64,000 bases of DNA from Prevotella sp. Lineage in GTDB: Bacteria > Bacteroidota > Bacteroidia > Bacteroidales > Bacteroidaceae. The first letter of the stretch is position 1; the number at the start of each line of letters is the position of its first letter. The stretch lies in the NCBI GenBank assembly GCA_022769825.1, contig JALEJI010000011.1, positions 1 through 64,000 of the forward strand, written 5' to 3'. Made by a program: the position numbers and the translations under genes. The notes below the pieces were generated by a model, which made no database searches, was not told the DNA's origin, and saw only the letters and a list, made by a program, of their open reading frames with translations. Of this stretch, positions 18,187-25,311 are shown in pieces.

Positions 18187-19209
18187 ATGAATAACGTATT
18201 TGTATATTGCGAGATAGAAGGCACTACCGTACAGGAGGTGTCACAAGAACTGCTCACCAAGGGCCGCAAGCTCGCCGACACTCTCGGCGTGGAGCTCAAT
18301 GCCATTGTGGCAGGCACAGGCATCAAGGGTAAGGTGGAAGACCAGATTCTTCCTTATGGCGTGGACAAGCTTTTCGTCTTCGACGGCGAGGGCCTCTTCC
18401 CTTACACTTCAGCACCCCACACCGACATCGTGGTCAACCTCTTCAAGGAGGAGCAGCCGCAAATCGCCCTCATGGGAGCGACAGTCATTGGCCGTGACCT
18501 TGGCCCAAGGGTGTCGTCATCACTGACTTCTGGTCTTACCGCCGACTGCACACAGCTGGAGATTGGCGAATACGACGACAAGAAATCGGGCAAGCATTAC
18601 GACAGCCTGCTCTACCAGATTCGTCCCGCCTTCGGTGGCAACATCGTGGCTACCATCGTAAACCCGGAGCATCGCCCACAGATGGCTACGGTGCGCTCAG
18701 GCGTCATGCAGAAAGCTCTCTATCAGGGCAAGGCAAAGGGCGAGGTCGTCTATCCAGACCCGAAGAAGTATGTCAACCCATTGTCATACGCCGTGCAGGT
18801 AATCGACCGCCATGTAGAGGCTGCCAAGAACAACCTCAAGAGCGCTCCTATCGTCGTGGCAGGTGGCTATGGCGTAGGTTCAAAGGAAGGCTTCGACATG
18901 CTGTTCCAGCTTGCCAAGGAGCTTCACGGTGAGGTCGGCGCAAGCCGCGCAGCCGTGGACGCAGGATGGGTAGACCACGACAGGCAGGTGGGCCAGACAG
19001 GCGTGACGGTGCATCCAAAGGTGTATATCGCTTGCGGCATCAGCGGTCAGATTCAGCATATCGCCGGTATGCAGGACTCAGGCATCATCATATCTGTCAA
19101 TAGCGACCCGGACGCTCCTATCAACCAGATTGCCGACTACATCATCACCGGCACGGTGGAGGAAGTCGTTCCGAAACTCATCAAATATTACAAGCAGAAT
19201 AATAAGTAA
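18187..19209 (+). CDS. etfA: Electron transfer flavoprotein alpha subunit
   Basis: FAD-binding subunit, 340 residues. The C-terminal FAD domain is well conserved: VVAGGYGVGSKEGF, VGASRAAVDAGW, QVGQTGVTVHPKVYIACGIS, ISVNSDPDAPINQIADY. The N-terminal domain contacts the beta subunit. Lies between etfB and the acyl-CoA dehydrogenase gene, its probable redox partner. Confidence 0.96.
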   Translation: MNNVFVYCEIEGTTVQEVSQELLTKGRKLADTLGVELNAIVAGTGIKGKVEDQILPYGVDKLFVFDGEGLFPYTSAPHTDIVVNLFKEEQPQIALMGATVIGRDLGPRVSSSLTSGLTADCTQLEIGEYDDKKSGKHYDSLLYQIRPAFGGNIVATIVNPEHRPQMATVRSGVMQKALYQGKAKGEVVYPDPKKYVNPLSYAVQVIDRHVEAAKNNLKSAPIVVAGGYGVGSKEGFDMLFQLAKELHGEVGASRAAVDAGWVDHDRQVGQTGVTVHPKVYIACGISGQIQHIAGMQDSGIIISVNSDPDAPINQIADYIITGTVEEVVPKLIKYYKQNNK

Positions 19210-19236
19210 TTCTTTTATTCTCCAAAATATACAACA

Positions 19237-20931
19237 ATGACAGACGCAAAAAAACTACAATATTATCTTGACTCACCCTTGATGAAGCGTATTGTCGAGC
19301 TGAAAGAGCGCGACTTCGCTGACAAGGACAAGTTCGACTACGCTCCCGTCTCTTACGATGACGCCATCGAGAACTACAAGCGCATCGTTGAAATCACCGA
19401 CGAGGTGGCAAAGAACATCATCGAGCCTAACTCTGAGAGCGTTGACCTCGAAGGCCCCCACCTTGAGAACAACCGCATGATTTATGCCTCAAAGACATAC
19501 GAGAACCTTGACGCTACGCGCAAGGCCGGCCTGTGGGGCATCACCATGCCACGCCGCTTTGGCGGACTGAACCTCCCCATGACGGTGTTCTCCATGCTCT
19601 CCGAGCTCGTTTCAGCTGCCGACAGCGGCTTCCAGAACGTGTGGTCGCTCCAAAGCTGCATAGACACCCTCTACGAGTTTGGCACTCCTGAGCAGCAAGC
19701 CAAATACATCCCACGCATTTGCGCCGGCGAGACAATGTCAATGGACCTCACCGAGCCAGACGCAGGCTCTGACCTTCAGCACGTCATGCTAAAGGCCACA
19801 CAAGACGCTGACGGCACATGGAGGCTCAATGGCGTGAAGCGTTTCATCACCAACGGCGACTCCGACATTCACCTCGTGCTTGCCCGTTCAGAGGAAGGCA
19901 CACGCGATGGTCGCGGCCTCTCTATGTTCATCTACGACAAGCGCGACGGCGGTGTTGACGTGCGTCACATCGAGAACAAGCTCGGAATCCACGGCTCACC
20001 AACCTGCGAGCTCGTTTACAAGAACGCCAAGGCTGAGCTCTGCGGTGACCGCCGCCTCGGACTTATCAAGTACGTGATGAGCCTCATGAACGGCGCGCGT
20101 CTCGGCATCGCCGCACAGAGCGTCGGTCTGGAACAGGAGGCTTACGACCAGGCCGTGAGCTACGCACGTGACCGTAAGCAGTTTGGCGAGGCCATCATCA
20201 ACTTCCCTGCCGTCTACGACATGCTGTCTCGCATGAAGGCCAAGCTCGACGCAAGCCGTGCCATCCTCTACCAGACTTCACGCTACGTGGACATCTACAA
20301 GACCCTTGAGGACATCTCACGCGAGCGCAAGCTTACTGGCGACGAGCGCAAGGAGATGAAGAAATACAGCCGCTTGGCAGATGCCTTCACGCCTCTGGGC
20401 AAGGGCATGACTTCCGAGTTTGCCAACCAGTCGGCCTACGATTGCGTGAGCGTGCATGGAGGCTCAGGCTTCATCATGGAGTATAAGGCTCAACGCCTGT
20501 TGCGCGACGCCCGCATCTTCTCCATCTACGAGGGCACCACTCAGCTTCAGGTGGTGGCGGCCATCCGCTATATCACCAACGGCACCTACCTCAACATCAT
20601 GAAAGAGATGCTCGCTGAGGAGGTTTCCGAAGCCGTCAAGCCTCTCCTCGACCGCATTGCCAATTGCGTGGACCTCTACGCCGAGGCCGTGGACAAGGTA
20701 AAGGCAGACAACGATCAGGCCGAGCACGACTTCCTTGGCCGTCGCCTCTACAACATGACTGGTGACATCATCCTCTCTCTGCTCCTGCTCAAGGATGCCA
20801 CAAAGGATCCCGAGGAGTTCGAGAAGAGCGCCAACGTCTTCGTGCGCATGGCAGAGGAAGAGTGCGTAGGTTCTCACGCTTACGTCATGAACTTCAAGGC
20901 CGACGAACTGAAAAACTTCGTGACCGAGTAA
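19237..20931 (+). CDS. Acyl-CoA dehydrogenase (long form)
   Basis: Flavin enzyme that oxidises acyl-CoA to enoyl-CoA, or runs in reverse with ETF. Of 564 residues, about 170 more than the basic fold, the extra C-terminal domain follows residue 440. Visible hallmarks are MDLTEPDAGSDLQHV (flavin and substrate site), GVKRFITNGDSDIH, YARDRKQFGEAI and the catalytic-base region SIYEGTTQLQ with Glu. Co-transcribed with etfBA. Chain-length preference cannot be read here. The operon ends at a strong terminator. Confidence 0.94.
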   Translation: MTDAKKLQYYLDSPLMKRIVELKERDFADKDKFDYAPVSYDDAIENYKRIVEITDEVAKNIIEPNSESVDLEGPHLENNRMIYASKTYENLDATRKAGLWGITMPRRFGGLNLPMTVFSMLSELVSAADSGFQNVWSLQSCIDTLYEFGTPEQQAKYIPRICAGETMSMDLTEPDAGSDLQHVMLKATQDADGTWRLNGVKRFITNGDSDIHLVLARSEEGTRDGRGLSMFIYDKRDGGVDVRHIENKLGIHGSPTCELVYKNAKAELCGDRRLGLIKYVMSLMNGARLGIAAQSVGLEQEAYDQAVSYARDRKQFGEAIINFPAVYDMLSRMKAKLDASRAILYQTSRYVDIYKTLEDISRERKLTGDERKEMKKYSRLADAFTPLGKGMTSEFANQSAYDCVSVHGGSGFIMEYKAQRLLRDARIFSIYEGTTQLQVVAAIRYITNGTYLNIMKEMLAEEVSEAVKPLLDRIANCVDLYAEAVDKVKADNDQAEHDFLGRRLYNMTGDIILSLLLLKDATKDPEEFEKSANVFVRMAEEECVGSHAYVMNFKADELKNFVTE

Positions 20932-20956
20932 ACAGTAACACAAAGCATAATAGCAT

Positions 20957-20993
20957 AAAAAAGCCACGCCAAAAACACTGGCGTGGCTTTTTT
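20957..20993. terminator. Strong bidirectional terminator after the acyl-CoA dehydrogenase gene
   Basis: AAAAAAGCCACGCCA and its exact complement TGGCGTGGCTTTTTT form a long GC-rich stem flanked by A- and T-tracts, so it can work in both directions. It separates the plus-strand operon from the minus-strand remnant at 20992-21424. Confidence 0.9.
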
Positions 20994-21424
20994 ATGTTCC
21001 CATGACAGTGCTCACTCCTGTCGTGATACGGCCAATTTCAGCAATGATGTCCTCTAAAGCTTTAATGTCCGTCTCGCTGCGAAGATAATATGAATGAGAC
21101 GTTGATTCAAGGGTACTTTGCAGCCGAGTTCGCACGTCTTCAGTAAGGCTTTCATTCCCAAGATACGACTTTGCCTTGTTGTAGAGCTCTACATAAGTAT
21201 TATACGTTTGCTTCTGTTTTGGCGAAATGAGCAACCAATCGTTGGCAGGGGTTGAGGTCTGTGCCGAGAATCTTGTTTGGCAAACCATCCACGTTCAAGG
21301 CACATACACTGAACGACTTGGTTTGGTCTTGCGCCTCAATAGTCTGAAATGCGCAAACGAGAAATACTAAGGCGAGCACGGCACGCGCCGATACCGCCAC
21401 CATTTTTTTGATATTGTAATTCAT
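20992..21424 (-). pseudogene. Decayed secreted endonuclease/exonuclease/phosphatase-like gene
   Basis: Two overlapping minus-strand frames fit one broken gene. The first (21424 downwards, 74 residues) has a signal peptide ending IEAQ, then VCALNVDGLPNKILGTDLNP. That matches the start of exported endonuclease/exonuclease/phosphatase proteins, where NVDGLP is typical. Right after LNP it runs into unrelated residues, and the DNA continues sensibly in another frame (NDWLLISPKQKQTYNTYVEL..., 98 residues, helical). The catalytic middle is missing, so an internal deletion with frameshift is likely. The tail may come from a second helical-domain gene. The downstream end lies on the terminator. Confidence 0.6.
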
Positions 21425-21575
21425 GCTTTGCTGAGTTTCTATTTAATGCTTTGTAAAGATATCGGCATCTCCTATCATTCGCCTTAACTCTACCCCAAAC
21501 CATCTAAATACGGAGTAAACAAGACAAGGACTCAGAAGTATCCTAAGCCATAAATATTAGAGCTTACACATACCA

Positions 21576-22190
21576 TCAAAGCCAATCGCCTAATACTGTC
21601 AGCTCCTTGTTGGCTTCCAACGGTATCTCTTCACCATCTTTTGTGATGGTAATATTTTTGAAAGAGAATCCTTTAGTCGGAAACTCATCGTAATAAAATT
21701 TTGGGTCATATATTTTCTTTTCTTTTATGAAAAAAAAGAATTGATAAACATGATTCTCTATTTTAAAATTCTTGCTTCCTTTCCAATCATATATCTTGTA
21801 GCTGTAAAGAGAATCCTTACCTTGCCATCTTATCAAGCCATATTCCAATTTAAGCAGGAAAGAATCCTTGCAGTTATAAAAAGCGTCCTTGTCCTCGTCT
21901 GAAGTGGTAAGCTTTGCAAGTGCACTTACTGGTATATTGGAGCATATGTGCATGTCATCATGATCACCAAATGTTATATGGCATACGGAAAGCGTGTCCA
22001 TTATGACATCCGAGGTCCGTACGCAAACCACCCCATTGTAAGTTCCCGCATGTCGATCAACTATGGCAGGATTACTTGTTAGGAAACAAGGTTTGCTATA
22101 GTTCTCGGGATATGGACTGTCGTCCCTTGGAATGCATCCCGACAGGACAACAGAAACACAACACAAAACGAATGCTTTTTTTAGTTCCAT
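21576..22190 (-). CDS. Putative lipoprotein, DUF4840-like
   Basis: 204 residues. The signal peptide MELKKAFVLCCVSVVLSGC has a lipobox (VLSGC), so the mature protein is probably lipidated and exported. The body reads as a beta-rich domain (AGTYNGVVCVRTSDVIMDTLSV; ISNIP-like segment ICSNIPVSALAKL) reminiscent of Bacteroidetes DUF4840 proteins, but that label is uncertain. Codon use is more A/T-rich than in neighbouring housekeeping genes. Starts 13 bp after the GDENG-repeat ORF, so the two are probably co-expressed. Confidence 0.65.
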   Translation of the reverse strand: MELKKAFVLCCVSVVLSGCIPRDDSPYPENYSKPCFLTSNPAIVDRHAGTYNGVVCVRTSDVIMDTLSVCHITFGDHDDMHICSNIPVSALAKLTTSDEDKDAFYNCKDSFLLKLEYGLIRWQGKDSLYSYKIYDWKGSKNFKIENHVYQFFFFIKEKKIYDPKFYYDEFPTKGFSFKNITITKDGEEIPLEANKELTVLGDWL

Positions 22191-22203
22191 GTCCTTATGA
22201 GAT

Positions 22204-22719
22204 TTATGAGATTATGATATATCCTTGGCAATAGGTTGTAAGACCATTCTCATCACCAGAATGATGACGGCCGGTCATAAAACGATTTGCATCAGAAGAG
22301 ATCCATATATTTCGGGATTCTTTTATGCTATCAGATGTTATTTGATTGACAAGCGTTACTTCTTTACCGTTAAACTTGATAATGGCCGTTGCATATCGGG
22401 TTTGCCCGTTCTCGTCACCATTATGTTGGCGTCCTACCAATACACGATTCTCAACAGCGTCATACCCATTTCCAGAAGACTCTTTCAACCATGGTGACCA
22501 TTGAATGTCATCGACAATGATATTTCCTTGAACGACAGAATTATTCTCATCAAAAGCTGCCAACGTACTGTATTCGTACCATGTTTTGCCGTTTTCATCA
22601 CCAGAATGGCACCTTCCTGTAAGCACTGTATTTGAAGGGCATAAAAAATAACTGTTCTTTTCTTTAATTCCGTCTGTGCGTTTCCGTGTTTGCGGACGTA
22701 TAAAAATAGTTTGACTCAT
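22204..22719 (-). CDS. Protein with three GDENG repeats, unknown function
   Basis: 171 residues starting at ATG 22719 (MSQTIFIRP); the track start is 22 codons upstream and less likely. The sequence contains three copies of a roughly 50-residue unit, each with the motif [TV]GRxHxGDENGxTxY: TGRCHSGDENGKTWYEY, VGRQHNGDENGQTRYAT and TGRHHSGDENGLTTYCQ. A threefold repeat of this size suggests a beta-trefoil or beta-prism lectin-like fold. There is no signal peptide or membrane segment. I do not recognise a named family with certainty. It precedes a lipoprotein gene on the same strand. Confidence 0.65.
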   Translation of the reverse strand: MSQTIFIRPQTRKRTDGIKEKNSYFLCPSNTVLTGRCHSGDENGKTWYEYSTLAAFDENNSVVQGNIIVDDIQWSPWLKESSGNGYDAVENRVLVGRQHNGDENGQTRYATAIIKFNGKEVTLVNQITSDSIKESRNIWISSDANRFMTGRHHSGDENGLTTYCQGYIIIS

Positions 22720-22940
22720 AGCTTTATAAAAATTTATGGTTAATAATTTATTTTGCAATATATGAAAAATACTTGAAACGCGCACACGCCAGATAAATAT
22801 TTAGCTTTTTTTTTAACCTCAAAAGGGCTACTCGGTTCTGAACCAGCATGTAGTGCACCCATAAGACCAACATTTCATAAAAAACGTTGTCGAGACAACA
22901 AATTATGGGTTGAAGAGAACCAAGCAATTGTTTTTTTTGC

Positions 22941-22948
22941 TATTTTTG
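22941..22948 (+). promoter_or_regulatory. Predicted -7 element of the ATPase/DUF4435 pair
   Basis: TATTTTTG lies 28 bp before the ATG at 22977 and matches TAnnTTTG. No TTG at the normal -33 distance was found. The rest of the gap 22720-22976 is A/T-rich with no further feature. Confidence 0.4.
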
Positions 22949-22976
22949 TGCATAGAATAACCATAACGTTGCCACC

Positions 22977-23792
22977 ATGCAGAAATACGCTGATTATATC
23001 ACCCAGATAGAGATTGACTCCCTTTGGAGCGGACACAAGCACATTCTCTGGAACCTCGACCGCCGCGTTAACATCCTCAGCGGTGTCAACGGCGTGGGCA
23101 AGTCGACCATAATCAACAAGGTGGTGAAAGGACTTGCTGCCGGTGGCGAGTTTCATTCCCACTTGCTTAAAGGCGTGCACCTGAAGGTCTGTCCAGAGGA
23201 TGCCAACTGGATACGCTACGACATCATCAGGTCGTTTGACCGCCCGCTTATCAATGCCGAGGTGATGTCGCAAATGAATATATCGCTTGCCACAGAACTT
23301 GATTGGCAACTCTACAAGCTCCAACGCAAGTATCTCGACTACCAGGTCAACATCGGTAACCGCATGATTGAGGTGCTGCAGAAAGGCGGGGCCACGGCGG
23401 GCGAAGAGGCGCAAAAGCTGTCGGAACCGAAGAAGAGGTTCCAGGACGTCATTGACGCGCTCTTCGCCGACACCGGTAAGAAAATAGTACGCACAGACAA
23501 TGAGATAAGCTTCTCGCAAATGGGCGAGACGCTTGTGCCATACCAGTTGTCGAGTGGCGAGAAGCAGATTCTCGCCATACTGCTCACAGTGCTCGTAGAA
23601 GACCAAAAACCATACGTGCTCTTCATGGACGAGCCTGAGGTGAGCCTACACATAGAATGGCAGAAAAAGCTTATCGACCTCATACTGGAGCTGAATCCCT
23701 GCGTGCAGATTATCCTCACCACCCACTCACCCGCCGTGATCATGAACGGATGGATGGACAAGGTGACGGAAGTGTCAGACATTACAATCTGA
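22977..23792 (+). CDS. AAA/ABC-type ATPase of a two-gene ATPase-DUF4435 system
   Basis: 271-residue soluble ATPase of the AAA_15/AAA_21 (OLD/SMC-like) type. Walker A is GVNGVGKST (36-44), the ABC signature LSSGEKQ (191-197), Walker B VLFMDEPE (214-221), and the switch His lies in TTHSP (248-252). A helical insertion at about 105-165 (LQRKYLDYQVNIGNRMIEVL...) could form a short coiled arm. It ends 5 bp before a DUF4435 gene. ATPase plus DUF4435/TOPRIM is the composition of PARIS (AriA-AriB) anti-phage systems, but this ATPase is smaller than I recall for AriA. A housekeeping role is possible. Confidence 0.85.
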   Translation: MQKYADYITQIEIDSLWSGHKHILWNLDRRVNILSGVNGVGKSTIINKVVKGLAAGGEFHSHLLKGVHLKVCPEDANWIRYDIIRSFDRPLINAEVMSQMNISLATELDWQLYKLQRKYLDYQVNIGNRMIEVLQKGGATAGEEAQKLSEPKKRFQDVIDALFADTGKKIVRTDNEISFSQMGETLVPYQLSSGEKQILAILLTVLVEDQKPYVLFMDEPEVSLHIEWQKKLIDLILELNPCVQIILTTHSPAVIMNGWMDKVTEVSDITI

Positions 23793-23797
23793 ACGCC

Positions 23798-24802
23798 ATG
23801 AAACGTCTCCAGGACAACCTCACCTCTTCTTATCTGCAGGCGGCCAACTCCCTTAACCCACGCCGGCAGAGAAAAAAGGTCGTGGCTTATGTGGAGAGCT
23901 ACGACGACGTGTTTTTCTGGAGAAGCATCCTGAGCCAGTTTGAGACCGACAGGATATTTTTTGAAATCATGCTGCCCACGCGCGACAACAACCTTGAGCG
24001 CGGCAAGAAAGCGGCTCTCATGAGCGCGCTAAAAGGCAAGACAGGGCAGTGGCTCATAGCTTGCGTGGATGCCGACTACGACTACCTCATACAAGGTGCC
24101 ACGGAGATCTCAAGGAAAATCATCTCCAGCCCTTTCATCTTCCACACCTACGCCTACGCCATAGAGAACCTGCAATGCTACGCGCCTTCGCTACACGACG
24201 TGTGCGTGGCGGTGACTCTCAATGACCACGCCATTTTCGACTTGCGACAGTATCTCGAGGATTATTCGCGCGCCATATATCCCCTGTTTGTCTGGAACAT
24301 TTGGTATTACCGCACAAGCCATTACGGCGAGTTCACCATGAGCGACTTCCTGCACACCATAGAAACCACCAGTTTCAACATGAACGACGCCCAACGCGTC
24401 ATATCCCTTCTACATAGCAAGGTGGCAAAGCGGTGCCAGCAATTCAAAAAGGCCAATCCTAATGCTAAGGAGAGCTATCACCGACTTGAAGACGACCTGC
24501 GAAGGCTCGGCGTGACGCCCGAAACCACTTATCTCTACATCCAAGGGCATCATCTCTTCGACAAGGTAGTGATGCCAATGCTTAACCGCGTGTGCGACAA
24601 GCTCATCAGGCAGCGACAAGAGGAAATAGCGCGGCAAAGCGTACATGGCACGCAAAGGCGAAACGAGTTGTCATGCTACAACAGCTCGGTGGAGACTGTC
24701 ATGCCAATGCTGAAGAAGAACACGGCCTTTACCTCATCAGACCCTTACAAGCGCATAAAGGAAGACCTAACGGCATTCCTATCACACACCAGCTATGTAT
24801 AA
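23798..24802 (+). CDS. DUF4435 protein (TOPRIM-like nuclease candidate)
   Basis: 334 residues from ATG 23798 (MKRLQDNLTSS); the track's 23657 start only reads back through the ATPase gene. The DUF4435 domain fills the N-terminal two-thirds. VVAYVESYDDVFFW gives the TOPRIM Glu (E33) and LIACVDADYDYL gives the DxD motif (D91, D93), so the metal-binding residues look intact. YAIENLQCY is another family hallmark. The C-terminal half is helical with no recognised domain. In PARIS the homologous AriB is the toxic effector released by the ATPase; a similar effector role here is inferred from the pairing. Confidence 0.85.
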   Translation: MKRLQDNLTSSYLQAANSLNPRRQRKKVVAYVESYDDVFFWRSILSQFETDRIFFEIMLPTRDNNLERGKKAALMSALKGKTGQWLIACVDADYDYLIQGATEISRKIISSPFIFHTYAYAIENLQCYAPSLHDVCVAVTLNDHAIFDLRQYLEDYSRAIYPLFVWNIWYYRTSHYGEFTMSDFLHTIETTSFNMNDAQRVISLLHSKVAKRCQQFKKANPNAKESYHRLEDDLRRLGVTPETTYLYIQGHHLFDKVVMPMLNRVCDKLIRQRQEEIARQSVHGTQRRNELSCYNSSVETVMPMLKKNTAFTSSDPYKRIKEDLTAFLSHTSYV

Positions 24803-24917
24803 TGCTTTGATCATGACTCTCATGTCGGCATTAACTAACGTTTAACTTTATAACAAAATTTATACTGCTCTCTATCATAGAGTTTGTAATAAACCATCAC
24901 GGTATTCTTAAATTTTA

Positions 24918-24926
24918 TAACTTTGC
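24918..24926 (+). promoter_or_regulatory. Predicted -7 element of the small precursor-peptide gene
   Basis: TAACTTTGC, a perfect Bacteroidetes -7 match, lies about 100 bp upstream of the small ORF at 25028. No good -33 TTG is at the usual distance. A tight palindrome, CTCTATCATAGAG, is 40-60 bp upstream of it. Confidence 0.5.
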
Positions 24927-25027
24927 AGTCGTTAAGAATTCGAATTTGCAACTCTGACCACACTGAAAAAAGGAATGCGAATACCAAAAAGCTGTAAGTG
25001 AGTAGGCACAATTAAATCTTATCTTTC

Positions 25028-25192
25028 ATGAAAAAGACAGAAATAGTACCTCTGCAAACAGAATCCGAAAAGAACAACCAGTTGTCACCAATCAGTTTTG
25101 ATGAGTAATATGAGATTTTAGGAGGCGGAAGACCTACTAAGGGGCATGATACGCAAAAAGGAAGTTGCGGTGGTCTTATTTGCTGGTGCTAA
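25028..25192 (+). pseudogene. RiPP/bacteriocin-like precursor peptide with an in-frame stop
   Basis: Too short for the ORF track. The frame from ATG 25028 reads 26 residues (MKKTEIVPLQTESEK...SPISFDE), then TAA, then 27 more residues in the same frame to a final TAA. The full product would be an acidic leader ending YEILGGG, followed by a short core ending GSCGGLICWC. A double-glycine-type leader joined to a Cys-rich core is the layout of Bacteroidetes RiPP or bacteriocin-like precursors. The unit has its own -7 element upstream and its own terminator downstream. No modifying enzyme or peptidase-transporter lies nearby. The TAA suggests a recently inactivated gene, a sequence error or a strain variant. 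Confidence 0.55.
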
Positions 25193-25209
25193 ATATCTAA
25201 ATATAAAAC

Positions 25210-25247
25210 AGATTGTGCTTTCTTTTGAAGGCACAATCTGCTTTTAT
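25210..25247 (+). terminator. Terminator after the precursor-peptide ORF
   Basis: CAGATTGTGC and GCACAATCTG form a 10-bp stem with a roughly 14-nt loop, followed by CTTTTATTC. It separates the peptide ORF from the outer-membrane barrel gene. Confidence 0.75.
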
Positions 25248-25311
25248 TCTTTAAGACATGGATAACGATATACATTTTATAAAGAACAAAACATTAATAG
25301 GTCATTTAAGA

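Noticed and set aside
25106-25108. In-frame TAA read as programmed recoding in the precursor peptide
   Set aside because: Nothing in the sequence supports recoding of TAA; mutation or read error is simpler.
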